DNA of 64,000 nt from Bacillus sp. ISL-41 (GTDB lineage Bacteria; Bacillota; Bacilli; Bacillales; Cytobacillaceae). Shown here in pieces: positions 27,308 to 36,784 of this stretch (positions are counted from its first letter, which is position 1; the number at the start of each line of letters is the position of its first letter). The position numbers and the translations under genes were made by a program. The stretch lies in the NCBI RefSeq assembly GCF_018613235.1, contig NZ_JAGGQP010000029.1, positions 1 through 64,000 of the forward strand. Reading direction: 5' to 3'. The notes below the pieces were generated by a model. That model searched no databases and had not been told where the DNA came from. It was given only the letters and a program-made list of their open reading frames with translations.

Positions 27308-28684
27308 TTATTTCCGCTTCATCTCATTGGCCAAAAACTCTACATCGGTTCCAACAATGACTTGAAGGTCTGTTTTATTCAGTTTCAAAACGCCTTTGGC
27401 GCCCAGGCGCTTGAGCTCTGCTTCATTTACTTTTGTCATATCGTCGACTTTTAAACGCAAACGGGTTACACAATTATCCAGATCCTTGATATTGCCTTTG
27501 CCGCCTAATGCTGCAAGATAATGGTCTGCAAGCTCTGCGTAATTGCCTTTTGAAGCACCGCTGTCTGTGAACTCTCCTTCAACCTCGTCTTCTCGTCCTG
27601 GAGTCTTGAGGTCAAGCTTGATGATCAGGAAGTAGAAAATCACGAAATACAGAACTGCATAAACGAGGCCGACACCAAGCAGCAGCAATGGCTTTTGCGC
27701 GATTCCGTAGTTCAGCACATAGTCGATCGCACCGGCTGAGAATCCGAATCCATGGTGGATATCCAGCATGTAGGTGATGGACATGGACAAACCAGTTAAT
27801 ACAGCGTGAATTCCATAAAGGACAGGAGACAGGAACATGAACAAGAATTCAATAGGCTCCGTAATTCCTGTCAGGAAGGATGTGAAGGCCAATCCGATTA
27901 GCGCTCCGGCAGTAGCCTTTTTGCGCTCCTTTTTCGCCGCGGCAATCATCGCGAATGCTGCAGCTGGAAGTCCGAACATCATAACTGGGAAGAACCCGTT
28001 CATGAAGATACCAGCATCAGGGTCACCTGCGAAGAAACGGTTCAGGTCACCTTTTACAATTTCCCCTGCCGCATTCGTGAATTCACCAAACTCAAACCAG
28101 ACAAGTGTGTTCAGAACATGGTGAAGACCCATTGGAATCAACAAACGGTTCAAGAAACCGAATACGCCTACTCCAACTGCACCCGCGCCAACAATCCATT
28201 CACCGACATTGTTGATGCCTTCCTGAATTGGTGGCCAAACATAGCCAAAAATACCGGCTAAAACGATCATCAGTAATGAAGTGATGATTGGAACGAAACG
28301 TTTACCGCCGAAGAAGCCGAGCCAGTCCGGCAGTTTAATATCGTGAAAACGGTTGTATAGCAAGCCGGCAATGACCCCGGATAAAATCCCGCCAAGCACA
28401 GCCATATTGATTTCTTCATTGACAGCACCTGCACCCTTTGTCAAAACAAAGTAGCCAATCGCACCAGCGAGACCGGCTGCACCGTGCCCATCCTTCGAAA
28501 TACCAACTGCCACACCAATCGCGAATAATAATGCAAGGTTGGCAAAAATCGCGTCACCTGCCGCAGAAATAAAAGCAATATCCAATAAGTCCGGCTGCCC
28601 AAGACGCAGCAATAATGCAGCTGCAGGTAAAACAGCGATGGGAAGCATCAACGCCTTCCCGATCCTTTGTAAGAATCCTAGCAT
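27308..28684 (-). CDS. nagE: PTS N-acetylglucosamine-type transporter subunit EIICB
   Basis: The product has 458 residues. Residues 1 to about 370 are the EIIC membrane channel of the glucose/GlcNAc family (LLRLGQPDLLDIAF and GITEPIEFLFMFLSP). About residues 385-458 are EIIB with the phosphorylated Cys in DNCVTRLRLKV. There is no EIIA domain, so phosphate must come from an EIIA elsewhere. The substrate is inferred from family pattern. The ATG at 28684 follows AGAGGTG by 6 bases. A cre-like palindrome lies in the leader. Confidence 0.87.
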   Translation of the reverse strand: MLGFLQRIGKALMLPIAVLPAAALLLRLGQPDLLDIAFISAAGDAIFANLALLFAIGVAVGISKDGHGAAGLAGAIGYFVLTKGAGAVNEEINMAVLGGILSGVIAGLLYNRFHDIKLPDWLGFFGGKRFVPIITSLLMIVLAGIFGYVWPPIQEGINNVGEWIVGAGAVGVGVFGFLNRLLIPMGLHHVLNTLVWFEFGEFTNAAGEIVKGDLNRFFAGDPDAGIFMNGFFPVMMFGLPAAAFAMIAAAKKERKKATAGALIGLAFTSFLTGITEPIEFLFMFLSPVLYGIHAVLTGLSMSITYMLDIHHGFGFSAGAIDYVLNYGIAQKPLLLLGVGLVYAVLYFVIFYFLIIKLDLKTPGREDEVEGEFTDSGASKGNYAELADHYLAALGGKGNIKDLDNCVTRLRLKVDDMTKVNEAELKRLGAKGVLKLNKTDLQVIVGTDVEFLANEMKRK

Positions 28685-28708
28685 CTTCAACACCTCTTCC
28701 GTCAAAAT

Positions 28709-28722
28709 TGTAAGTGCTTACA
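28709..28722. promoter_or_regulatory. cre-like palindrome upstream of nagE
   Basis: TGTAAGTGCTTACA has 6-bp perfect arms, close to the CcpA cre pattern TGWAANCGNTNWCA. It lies 25 bases before the nagE start. A sugar-specific repressor site is an alternative. The rest of 28723-28978 shows no gene. Confidence 0.5.
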
Positions 28723-28978
28723 TTTATACGTAGCCTTGTAGAAATTTGTAAACACATCCCCAGTTTAACACTTCGACTCCCTAAAGAATACCCCAAAAAA
28801 AGACTATTTTTAATGATGCCTTCCGGAATGATGAGTTCTCCTTTCTTCAGTTCGTCACCCTTGAAACTGGACAGGGCTGATACTAATAGCTTATTCGCTT
28901 ATTTTTATAAAATTCCACGGTGCACCAGAGAGCTATTCACAAACAAAAAACCCGCATTTCTTCAAGTTCATCCCAATC

Positions 28979-30184
28979 TCACAAGGCATTTGCCTTTGTA
29001 TTTCGTGAGCAGCGATCCAGCCGTGAATACCGGACTATTCCCATAACGGCTCCGGCAATCTCCACTACCTCGCCATTGTTCATAACAGGCATGAGCGAGA
29101 TCGCATACGTATTTCCGCCGATTTCGATTTCAAAGACAATCTTCTCATTATTTTTCCAGACACAGTCATAGTATCGTTCAATTCTTCCCGCTTTTTCGGG
29201 CAGGAATTCACCAAGGGTCTTGTCATTGATATCATTCGGGCTGAAGCCTAGGTCATCCAGCAGCCCGCCGCCGACAATGTGGTGGATGAAATCATTTCCC
29301 TGCTTTGACAGTTTAAAAATGATCCCATAGTGTCTATGGATCATTTCCTCGGTTTCCCTCCATAACTTTTCGGGAGGGTCCTTCAGAAAGCTGTCGTCCG
29401 CAATCGCCGAAAAGTAAAAACCTCTCATGATGAAAAAGTAGCCAATCGCCTTGTATAAATGTCCAGTAAAATTATCGATATCATAAACGCTCTGGTAGAT
29501 GGTGAACACGAGCTCAGATAAGAAAAGAAACGTGAATGCAAGCGCTACGTACAGATGCTGGCCGTTCTTGCCTTCGTTATAAAAGTAAAGCGATATGACA
29601 ATAGAAATGAAATGAAGGAAACTTACACCGTATTCTATGAGGTTTTTCAAGATGGTTGTCCCTTTGCCTTCAATGACGAGCAGCGGAAGGCTTTGTTCAT
29701 ACTTGAAAATCGCGAACATGAGGACACCTATAACCCCTGTACAAATTGCCAGGCAGATACGCCTTGGATCCAGTTGCAGCTTACGTTCGGGCAACATGAG
29801 AACAAGCACCATCATCAATGCTTCAATGCTTCGTGCCGATACCCAGAACCAAGTCGCCTTCGCAATCGAGCTTTCGGTTATGAAAAAGGGCATCCCTTTG
29901 AATGTGAGTGTGTGCAATAAGTCGAGCATTCCGACTATGAAAAATAAAAAGCTCAGCATCAGGATTTTCCGGGATTTCGAAAGACCGAAAACTTTCCAGC
30001 CGTATGAAAAGATCGAAAAGGAAACAGCAATACTGAAAAATTCCAAAATCGTATGGATGGCAAGATAATTTTCTGGATTCAAATAGGACGAAAGGTCGGC
30101 ATGATAGAGATGGATCAGCATCAAAAGCATGACCGCAGCTACAATATAAACGAGAAACCTTCCCTCCGACATGCTCTTCTCCAT
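28979..30184 (-). CDS. MASE3-domain membrane sensor with a C-terminal PAS-like domain, no output domain
   Basis: The product has 401 residues. Seven or eight hydrophobic segments in residues 1 to about 235 match the MASE3 sensory domain (HTILEFFSIAVSFSIFSYGW, ARSIEALMMV). A PAS-like domain follows, with DLGFSPNDINDKTLGEFLPE. It then ends with a short unrelated tail, where histidine kinases or GGDEF proteins would carry a catalytic domain. It may be a naturally short sensor or the remnant of a longer protein. GTG at 30193 is an alternative start. Confidence 0.75.
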   Translation of the reverse strand: MEKSMSEGRFLVYIVAAVMLLMLIHLYHADLSSYLNPENYLAIHTILEFFSIAVSFSIFSYGWKVFGLSKSRKILMLSFLFFIVGMLDLLHTLTFKGMPFFITESSIAKATWFWVSARSIEALMMVLVLMLPERKLQLDPRRICLAICTGVIGVLMFAIFKYEQSLPLLVIEGKGTTILKNLIEYGVSFLHFISIVISLYFYNEGKNGQHLYVALAFTFLFLSELVFTIYQSVYDIDNFTGHLYKAIGYFFIMRGFYFSAIADDSFLKDPPEKLWRETEEMIHRHYGIIFKLSKQGNDFIHHIVGGGLLDDLGFSPNDINDKTLGEFLPEKAGRIERYYDCVWKNNEKIVFEIEIGGNTYAISLMPVMNNGEVVEIAGAVMGIVRYSRLDRCSRNTKANAL

Positions 30185-30276
30185 TTTGCTCACCTGCTTA
30201 GGGAGGATATAATTACCTTTATTATAAGCACCATCCGCGCCCCCTGCTTAGCGTACATATAGCCGTTTTGTGAATA

Positions 30277-30304
30277 TTGACAATTCCGGTCAAATACATA
30301 TAAG
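30277..30304 (+). promoter_or_regulatory. Sigma-A promoter of the YeiH-like gene
   Basis: TTGACA at 30277-30282 and TATAAG at 30299-30304 are 16 bases apart, about 65 bases upstream of the start codon. Confidence 0.5.
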
Positions 30305-30369
30305 GGTTTTGCTATTTTTCTTTTATTCGGTAAAGTGGTAGTTGAATAGATTTGAAGGACGTGTAAATC

Positions 30370-31389
30370 ATGAAAATGAAAGAACTTTTGCCCCGTTTTA
30401 GCTTGCCAGTCTTCAAAGGCATAGCCTTAACCCTGGCTCTGGCATTGGCAGCCCGCTTGATCGCTGGCCTTCCATTCTTTGCGATCCTGGGCCAGCTTGT
30501 CATTGCCATCATGCTCGGAATGGTCTGGCGGGCGTCTGTCGGAGTGAACAGCGGCCTGTTGGAAGGTGCCTCATATTCCAGCAAAAAGCTGCTTCGCCTC
30601 GGAATCATTTTGCTTGGATTCAGGCTGAATCTCTATGATATTTACAATGCCGGAACGACGGTATTTTTCATCGCATTCGCGAACCTTACCTTCGCTTTAA
30701 TCGCTGTTTATGGATTAAGCCGGCTCTTTAAGGTCGAAAAAAGGCTTGGCATCCTGACTGCCTGCGGGACTGCGATTTGCGGAGCGGCGGCTGTCGTTGC
30801 GATCGCTCCAGTCATCAAGGCAAATGAAAAAGAAACGGCTGTCGGTGCAGCCAATGTTGCTGTGCTCGGAACGATTTTTACCATTCTTTATACCTTGATC
30901 TTCTCCTATCTCGACTTGAATGCGCTCGATTATGGTGTTTTTGCGGGAGGCACCTTGCACGAAATCGCCCATGTCGTTGCCGCTGCTGACCCTGCCGGCC
31001 AGGCAGCACTCGACCTCGCCATTATCGTAAAATTGACCAGGGTTGCGCTGCTTGTTCCAGTTGCTATATTGATAGGATTCCTTCTGCAGCGAAAAGAAAG
31101 CGGTGAAGCTGGTAAAAAAATGACGCTGGCTAACCTCCCGATCCCCTGGTTTATCCTTGGATTCCTTGCGGTGAGTGCGTTCAATACCACAGGAGTGGTC
31201 AGTGATGGCGCCGCGTCTGCTATCGTCAGCCTCGCCTATTTGCTCATCGGCATGGCCATGGCTGGACTCGGTTTGAATGTTGACTTTAAATCTTTCCGGC
31301 AGATGGGTGGAAAGGCATTGTCAGCAGGACTTGCTGGGTCAGTGCTGCTATCGTTGTTTGGGTATTTACTGGTCGTCTTTTTACTATAA
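30370..31389 (+). CDS. YeiH/UPF0324 family putative sulfate exporter
   Basis: This 339-residue integral membrane protein has about ten segments. Family blocks include GLLEGASYSSKKLLRLGIIL, LTACGTAICGAAAVVAIAPV and GTLHEIAHVVAAADPAG. Members are annotated as sulfate exporters but are poorly characterised. A small membrane-protein gene follows 15 bases later and is probably cotranscribed. Confidence 0.87.
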   Translation: MKMKELLPRFSLPVFKGIALTLALALAARLIAGLPFFAILGQLVIAIMLGMVWRASVGVNSGLLEGASYSSKKLLRLGIILLGFRLNLYDIYNAGTTVFFIAFANLTFALIAVYGLSRLFKVEKRLGILTACGTAICGAAAVVAIAPVIKANEKETAVGAANVAVLGTIFTILYTLIFSYLDLNALDYGVFAGGTLHEIAHVVAAADPAGQAALDLAIIVKLTRVALLVPVAILIGFLLQRKESGEAGKKMTLANLPIPWFILGFLAVSAFNTTGVVSDGAASAIVSLAYLLIGMAMAGLGLNVDFKSFRQMGGKALSAGLAGSVLLSLFGYLLVVFLL

Positions 31390-31404
31390 AGGAGCATGAA
31401 TATT

Positions 31405-31578
31405 ATGCAAAAATCATTGTGGCTAATAGCCGTGCTGGGTTCACTTATCCTATTTGTTTTCCTTAAGTCAATTTGGAGCAGCCTGAGTTATTCAGTCCTG
31501 CTAGCCTTATTGTCGGGCAGTTTCCTGATCAATTTCTTGATTTCATTTAAAAATACGAAAAAGCAGCCAAAACCCTGA
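31405..31578 (+). CDS. Small two-helix membrane protein, 57 residues
   Basis: MQKSLWLIAVLGSLILFVFL forms one hydrophobic segment, and SVLLALLSGSFLINFLISF a second. A basic tail, KNTKKQPKP, follows. The ATG at 31405 lies 10 bases after GGAG; the ATG at 31396 overlaps that site. It lies directly downstream of the YeiH-like gene. The function is unknown. Confidence 0.6.
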   Translation: MQKSLWLIAVLGSLILFVFLKSIWSSLSYSVLLALLSGSFLINFLISFKNTKKQPKP

Positions 31579-31595
31579 TGTGGTTGGCTGCTTTT
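31559..31595. terminator. Terminator after the yeiH-like unit
   Basis: A 10-bp stem AAGCAGCCAA / TTGGCTGCTT has a 13-base loop that contains the stop codon of the small membrane-protein gene. A and T runs flank it on both sides. Confidence 0.8.
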
Positions 31596-31709
31596 CCATT
31601 ATGCAGAGCATTTCAAACGATAACGAGAAATTATCTTTCAGTACGAACAGAACTCTTTAAATACGTTAGCAAAAAGAAAAAAGCGGGGTAAATCCTCCGC
31701 TTAATCCTA

Positions 31710-33077
31710 TTAATCTATAAATATCTTCCCGGGATTGAGGATTCCGTTCGGATCGAGGGTTTTCTTGATCGACTTCATGACATCATAGGCAGCGCCATGC
31801 TCTAATCGCTGATATTTTGCTTTCCCCAGGCCGACACCATGTTCTCCCGTACAGGTGCCTCCCCGCTTCAGTGCATAGTGGACGATTTCCTGATTGATCC
31901 GTTCGCCTTCTTTTACTTCAACAGGGTTTTCCTTGTCCATTAGCAGCAGAACGTGATAGTTGCCGTCACCGACATGGCCGACGATCGAACCTTCAATCGC
32001 AGAAGCATCGATCAATTCACGGGTATGGAGAATCGCCCCGGTCAATTCAGAAACCGGAACACTGACATCCGTCAGCATGATGCTTTTCTTGCCGGCTGTA
32101 TGTTTGTAGGCGTAAAGCAGATTGTGCCTTGCTTCCCAAAGCTGGTTGCGCGCTTTGGAATCTGCCTCGAATTGGAAGTTCGAGCATCCGTGGTCCTGCA
32201 AAATTTCAGTGGCAAACTCAACATCCTGTGCCAGTCCTGCCTCGTTTCCGTGGAATTCCATGAACAGCGTCGTGCTTTCTTCATAATCTGTTTCCATGAA
32301 CTCATTCACTTTTTTTACCGACTCTGCATCGACAAACTCAATCCGTGCCACAGGTATACCACCTGCTAAAATGCCAACCACGGCATCGACTGCATTTTTT
32401 ACAGAAGGAAATACTGCCCGCCCCGCAGTAATCGCCTCTGGGATGCCATATACTTTCAGCGTAAGTTCAGTGATGACTCCAAGCGTTCCTTCCGAGCCGA
32501 CAAACATGCCGTTTAAATGTATTCCTGAAGATGATTTGGCTGCAAGGCTCCCTGTATGGATGATGTCACCGTTCGCAAGCACAACCTCAAGGTCCCGAAC
32601 CTGGTCACGCATGATACCGTAACGGACAGAGGTCGTGCCGCTCGCATTCGTTGCCGCCATCCCGCCAAGCGTCGCATCAGCTCCGGGGTCCACGGTAAAA
32701 AACAAGCCATACTTTTTCAATTCTTTATTCAGGACCGACCTCGTGACCCCAGGCTGGACTTTGACGAGAAAGTCACTTTCCTTCACATCGACGATGGCGT
32801 TCATCTGTGAAAGGTCAAGAGAAATTCCGCCATTCACCGGGATGACATGTCCTTCTAGGCTCGTTCCCAATCCGAAAGCCACGACAGGAATCTTCCGCTC
32901 GTTCGCGAATTTGAGCACCTTGCTGACATCCTCTTTATCCTGCGGGAAAACAACGACATCCGGCAGGCGCGGTTCGTGATATGATTCATCCCGGCCATGA
33001 AGCTCCAAAACCGTTTCATTCACCGTTACAAGGTCCTCACCTATGACTTTCTTCAACTCATCTATGTAGCCTGCCAT
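31710..33077 (-). CDS. FAD-linked oxidase, GlcD/D-lactate dehydrogenase type
   Basis: The product has 455 residues. The PCMH-type FAD-binding domain is at about residues 35-215, with VVAFGLGTSLEGHVIPVNGG and PGADATLGGMAATNASGTTS. The C-terminal FAD-oxidase domain has GNYHVLLLMD and GTCTGEHGVGLGKAKY with its conserved His. Such enzymes oxidise D-2-hydroxy acids such as lactate or glycolate and pass electrons to the respiratory chain. The exact substrate is not determined. It precedes the ThiF-like gene's far end by 69 bases and may share its transcript. Confidence 0.88.
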   Translation of the reverse strand: MAGYIDELKKVIGEDLVTVNETVLELHGRDESYHEPRLPDVVVFPQDKEDVSKVLKFANERKIPVVAFGLGTSLEGHVIPVNGGISLDLSQMNAIVDVKESDFLVKVQPGVTRSVLNKELKKYGLFFTVDPGADATLGGMAATNASGTTSVRYGIMRDQVRDLEVVLANGDIIHTGSLAAKSSSGIHLNGMFVGSEGTLGVITELTLKVYGIPEAITAGRAVFPSVKNAVDAVVGILAGGIPVARIEFVDAESVKKVNEFMETDYEESTTLFMEFHGNEAGLAQDVEFATEILQDHGCSNFQFEADSKARNQLWEARHNLLYAYKHTAGKKSIMLTDVSVPVSELTGAILHTRELIDASAIEGSIVGHVGDGNYHVLLLMDKENPVEVKEGERINQEIVHYALKRGGTCTGEHGVGLGKAKYQRLEHGAAYDVMKSIKKTLDPNGILNPGKIFID

Positions 33078-33146
33078 TTCAATCTCCCCTTTTAAAAAAG
33101 TTATGAATATGGGAATCCCGCATATCAGAAACTTGCTTTTAACTGG

Positions 33147-34175
33147 TTACGAACCCAGGTATCGAGCATAATAGGATTTTGCTTTTACCGTATCATTCGT
33201 TCCATGGATGAGGACCCTTCCGTCCTGGAAAATGACCATGGTAATTTTCTCGTCCGGCATGAAGCGGAGCAAAAATGGATTGCCTTTGACCTCTCCATTA
33301 TTTTTCAGGGTGCTGGCCAGTTTCTCCAGATCCTGTTTCGTTTTTTGCCGCGGATTGATCTGGATGGTGTTCCGGCCGCATAAGGATGCATAGTTAATTT
33401 GCTGGTCTGATGAACGATCTAGAAATTCGTAATTGTGGTGGACACATGCCGGGCATTCTGGATTGCGCCCCTGGCTGACGTCCATTTGCAAATAGGAGTT
33501 GTACCAGATATCCATCTGTTCAAGATTCGGATTTGACTCTGCCCCCACGAGCAGCTTGAGTGCCTCGACTGCTTCGAAGGATCCGATAATATCCGTAATC
33601 GGCGAAAGCACACCGATGCTGTCGCATGTCTCTCCCAGTCCAGTTGGAACAGATGGGAACAAACATCTATAGCAAGGAGTTTCACCTGGTTTGATGGCGG
33701 CGAACATCCCACGTGAACTGACAGCGCCTCCGTACACCCACGGAATGCCATGTTTGACGGCAACATCATTGATGAGATAGCGGGCCATGAAGTTATCGGT
33801 CCCATCGACAATCACATCAAAGCCTGCAAGCAGATCCTCTGCATTGTCGAGCGTCAAATCTGCGATGATCGGCTCTACTTTAATCGCAGAATTAATCTTT
33901 TTCAGCTTTTTTTCAGCGGCGATGACCTTCGGCAGGTTGTCGCGCGCATCATCCTCATCATAAAGAGTCTGGCGCTGGAGGTTCGAAAGCTCCACCAGGT
34001 CACGGTCGATGATGCGGACATGCCCGACACCTGATCGGACCAGATGATTCGAAATCACCGTACCCAGCGCGCCCATGCCGACGATGACAGCTGAGCTCTT
34101 CAATAGTTTCTCCTGGCCATCCCTTCCAATTGGCTTGAATAAAATCTGCCGTGAATAACGCTCCATTTCTATCAT
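33147..34175 (-). CDS. ThiF/MoeB-family adenylyltransferase (sulfur-carrier activating)
   Basis: The product has 342 residues. The nucleotide-binding loop is GMGALGTVISNHLV, followed by DRDLVELSNLQRQTLYDEDD and TDNFMARYLIND. The zinc Cys pairs CYRC and CPAC are present. It adenylates the C-terminal Gly-Gly of a MoaD/ThiS carrier. An extra C-terminal region, PFLLRFMPDEKITMVIFQDG with RVLIHGTNDTVKAKSYY, is typical of MoeB/ThiF-like proteins. It is divergent from the AOR gene, and a MoaD-like gene lies beyond AOR, so the likely role is tungstopterin synthesis. Confidence 0.88.
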   Translation of the reverse strand: MIEMERYSRQILFKPIGRDGQEKLLKSSAVIVGMGALGTVISNHLVRSGVGHVRIIDRDLVELSNLQRQTLYDEDDARDNLPKVIAAEKKLKKINSAIKVEPIIADLTLDNAEDLLAGFDVIVDGTDNFMARYLINDVAVKHGIPWVYGGAVSSRGMFAAIKPGETPCYRCLFPSVPTGLGETCDSIGVLSPITDIIGSFEAVEALKLLVGAESNPNLEQMDIWYNSYLQMDVSQGRNPECPACVHHNYEFLDRSSDQQINYASLCGRNTIQINPRQKTKQDLEKLASTLKNNGEVKGNPFLLRFMPDEKITMVIFQDGRVLIHGTNDTVKAKSYYARYLGS

Positions 34176-34320
34176 GCATATCCCCTCATTTCTATTTCAT
34201 TATATCTTTAAATAAAGCTTTTTTTTAGGCTGAATTTTCACTATACTTAAGATTAAGAGGAAAATAGACCTCTTGTATTATTTTTTATCCATACTAAATG
34301 AAAGAGGTGGATTAGTTAAG

Positions 34321-36162
34321 ATGATTTTTGGGGGATTTAAAAACAAAGAAGTAGTAGTTGACCTGTCAAATGGCACTGTCGATTACAGAGGCATCAATGA
34401 AGACGACGTGAAAAAGTATGTCGGCGGCCGCGGTCTTGGGGTTAAGTATGTTCTTGACAACGGGCCTGAAGTAGAGCCTTTGTCAGAAGAAAACATCCTG
34501 TGCATCATGACGGGGCCTGTAACAGGTTCACGTTCATCAATGAGCGGACGTCTTGCAGTGGTAACGAAGTCTCCATTGACAGGAACGGTTACTGACTCGC
34601 ACATGGGCGGATGGACAGCAGCTCGTTTGAAGTGGGCTGGCATCGACAACGTTATTTTCAAAGGCAAAAGTGACAAGCCAGTGTACCTTTATATCGAAGA
34701 CGGTAAGGCAGAGATCCGCGATGCTTCTCAATTGTGGGGATTGAGCACGCGCGCGACTGTACAGTCTTTGAAGGATGCACATGGCGAAGAAAACTTAAGC
34801 GTCATGACAATTGGCCAGGCTGGCGAAAACGGCGTACGTTTTGCCGGTTTCATGAACGAGCATGACCGTGCTGCAGGACGCGGCGGTACTGGTGCGGTTG
34901 CAGGCTACAAGAAGCTGAAAGCAATCGTCATCAAAGCTGCACAAAAAGGCAATATGCCTGAACCTGCACAGAAAGATGATTACAATCAGGCCAACAAGAA
35001 AGCGGTTAAAGCGATTCTTGAAGGCGGCCTGACGGCTCCTAACAAGGGCGGCTTATCCGTATACGGAACAAACGTCCTTACTAACTTGATCAATGAAGTG
35101 GGAGCGCTTCCAACGCGCAACTCTCAATTGACACACTGGGATGAAGCTGAAAAGCACTCAGGCGAGTGGGTAAACGAGCACATTCTCGTTGCCAACAACA
35201 CATGCCACGCTTGCCCGGTTGGATGTAAGATTGAGGTTGAAGTCAAGGAAGGCAAATATAAGACTCGCGTAGAAAGCTTTGAGTTCGAATCTGCATGGGC
35301 ACTTGGTGCGAACAGCGGATTGAGCGACTCAGAAGCGATCGCATACTTAATCGACATCTGTAACGAATACGGTATGGATACTATCGAGCTTGGCCACGCT
35401 ATCTCTGTCACAATGGAAGCCTATGAAAAAGGCATCGTTGAGGAGAAGCTTGACTGGGGCGACGCAGACGGCATGATTGAAATCGCTCGCAAAATTGCGT
35501 TCCGTGAAGGGTTCGGCGGCATCCTTGCTGAAGGTCCTGCACGTGCAACTGCTGCATGGGGCGTTCCTGAACTGTCGATGTCAGTTAAAGGCCAGTCTAT
35601 CCCGGCTTATGATCCACGCGGAATCCAGGGTATCGGCCTTGGCTATGCGACAAGTAACCGTGGTGCCTGCCACCTTCGCGGCTACACAATCGCATCTGAA
35701 ATTGCCGGCATTCCTGAGCCAACAGACCGTACTGTAGCAGAAGGCAAAGCTGAGCTTCTGAATGTATTCCAGAACCTGCTTTCATTCTCTGACTCTATGA
35801 ATATCTGTAAGTTCTCTTCCTTCTCTGAAAACGCAGAGCATTATGCTGAGCAATACAGCACAATGACTGGCATTCCGATGACAGCTGATGATGTCATGCT
35901 TGCAGGGGAAAGAATTTACAACCTTGAGCGTTACTACAACAACCTAGCTGGCTTCAACAAGCGTGAGGATGACTTCCTGCCAAAACGTTTCACGGAAGAA
36001 GGCGCTTCTGGAAACAGTGAAGGACTTGTTTCTCGCATGGATATCATGCTTGAAGACTACTATAATGTCCGCGGCTGGAAAGATGGCGTTGTTACTGAAG
36101 AAAAACTTCGCGAACTTGGCATCATCGGCGAAGAAACAGCACCAGCTACTGAAGAAGTTTAA
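34321..36162 (+). CDS. Aldehyde:ferredoxin oxidoreductase, tungsten-dependent
   Basis: The product has 613 residues and oxidises aldehydes to acids with ferredoxin, using a tungsten bis-pyranopterin and a [4Fe-4S] cluster. Cluster ligands are C295, C298 and C302 in CHACPVGC and C496 in NICKF, closely matching the spacing of the Pyrococcus enzyme (288, 291, 295, 494). The N-terminal block GGRGLGVKYVLDN and GPVTGSRSSMSGR belong to the pterin-binding domain. The ATG at 34321 is preceded by AAAGAGGTGG about 13 bases upstream. Together with TupABC and the carrier and activating genes it forms a tungsten pathway. Confidence 0.93.
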   Translation: MIFGGFKNKEVVVDLSNGTVDYRGINEDDVKKYVGGRGLGVKYVLDNGPEVEPLSEENILCIMTGPVTGSRSSMSGRLAVVTKSPLTGTVTDSHMGGWTAARLKWAGIDNVIFKGKSDKPVYLYIEDGKAEIRDASQLWGLSTRATVQSLKDAHGEENLSVMTIGQAGENGVRFAGFMNEHDRAAGRGGTGAVAGYKKLKAIVIKAAQKGNMPEPAQKDDYNQANKKAVKAILEGGLTAPNKGGLSVYGTNVLTNLINEVGALPTRNSQLTHWDEAEKHSGEWVNEHILVANNTCHACPVGCKIEVEVKEGKYKTRVESFEFESAWALGANSGLSDSEAIAYLIDICNEYGMDTIELGHAISVTMEAYEKGIVEEKLDWGDADGMIEIARKIAFREGFGGILAEGPARATAAWGVPELSMSVKGQSIPAYDPRGIQGIGLGYATSNRGACHLRGYTIASEIAGIPEPTDRTVAEGKAELLNVFQNLLSFSDSMNICKFSSFSENAEHYAEQYSTMTGIPMTADDVMLAGERIYNLERYYNNLAGFNKREDDFLPKRFTEEGASGNSEGLVSRMDIMLEDYYNVRGWKDGVVTEEKLRELGIIGEETAPATEEV

Positions 36163-36173
36163 TATTTTGAGGA

Positions 36174-36203
36174 AACCAGGTGATTTCTCGCCTGGTTTTT
36201 TGT
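36174..36203 (+). terminator. Terminator of the AOR gene
   Basis: The stem AACCAGG / CCTGGTT has a 10-base loop and is followed by a T-rich run. It starts 12 bases after the stop. Confidence 0.88.
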
Positions 36204-36247
36204 TTTGACGTAATTAAATGAGGCAAATAGTAGCGGATGAAGCAACT

Positions 36248-36361
36248 TGGTCGAATTAATTGGAAATGTGGTCGAATTATTTTAAAATCCGCCAAAAAAA
36301 CTTGAAATGTGGTCGAATTATCGTGAAATCCGCCAAATAAATCGGAAATGTGGTCGAATTC
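36248..36361. repeat. Intergenic repeat array with 41-nt period (TGGTCGAATT)
   Basis: TGGTCGAATT occurs at 36248, 36269, 36310 and 36351; the last three are exactly 41 bases apart. Two full units contain TGGTCGAATT followed by AAATCCGCCA, an imperfect inverted repeat of 26 nt, and a 15-nt A-rich spacer ending GAAATG. The array is between convergent AOR and the 90-residue gene. Other bases to 36473 show no gene. Confidence 0.85.
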
Positions 36362-36473
36362 ATCTAAAGTGCACTCCTCCAAGATGTAGAACCCTTGCCT
36401 TTTGCGTAATCCACATTCAAGATAGGTGATTTTAACCGGGAAATTAGAGTTTTCACGTAAATTTCCACTCAAA

Positions 36474-36506
36474 ATAAAAAGGCTCCGGCAATAAACTGCC
36501 GAAACC
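36474..36506 (-). terminator. Terminator of the moaD-like unit
   Basis: On the minus strand GGTTTCGGCA pairs with TGCCGGAGCC (10 bp with two G-U pairs), followed by TTTTTAT. It begins 4 bases after the stop of the 90-residue gene. Confidence 0.85.
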
Positions 36507-36510
36507 TTCG

Positions 36511-36783
36511 TTACCCGCCAACCCGGGTTGTTTTATAACGGTAATTTTTAATCAGCTGTTCGAGCTCATCCATGGTTTCCGCCTCAAAGCGGATATGTAC
36601 AGCATTGACGATGAATGTTTTTGTAAAAGCAAGCTCATCCTCGCTTAAGATTTCTGCTCTCCATCCTTCCGCCTCATACACAAACGGGAAGGAGTCGGTC
36701 ACGAGCCTGCCGCCCAGCTCTTCAAAATACATTCCAAGGTGATCCCTGTTGATTCCGCGGAATTCTAGTATTCTATCAACCAT
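36511..36783 (-). CDS. Small protein resembling the MoaD-related C-terminal domain (DUF1952-like)
   Basis: The product has 90 residues, from MVDRILEFRGINRDHLGMYF to YRYKTTRVGG. It ends in Gly-Gly, though a carrier role is not certain. In other organisms a similar domain is found fused to, or beside, MoaD-type carriers. Here it begins 1 base after the MoaD-like stop, so the two are coupled. ATG at 36783 is the likely start; the in-frame TTG at 36798 overlaps the upstream gene. The assignment rests on pattern and context only. Confidence 0.6.
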   Translation of the reverse strand: MVDRILEFRGINRDHLGMYFEELGGRLVTDSFPFVYEAEGWRAEILSEDELAFTKTFIVNAVHIRFEAETMDELEQLIKNYRYKTTRVGG

Positions 36784-36784
36784 A

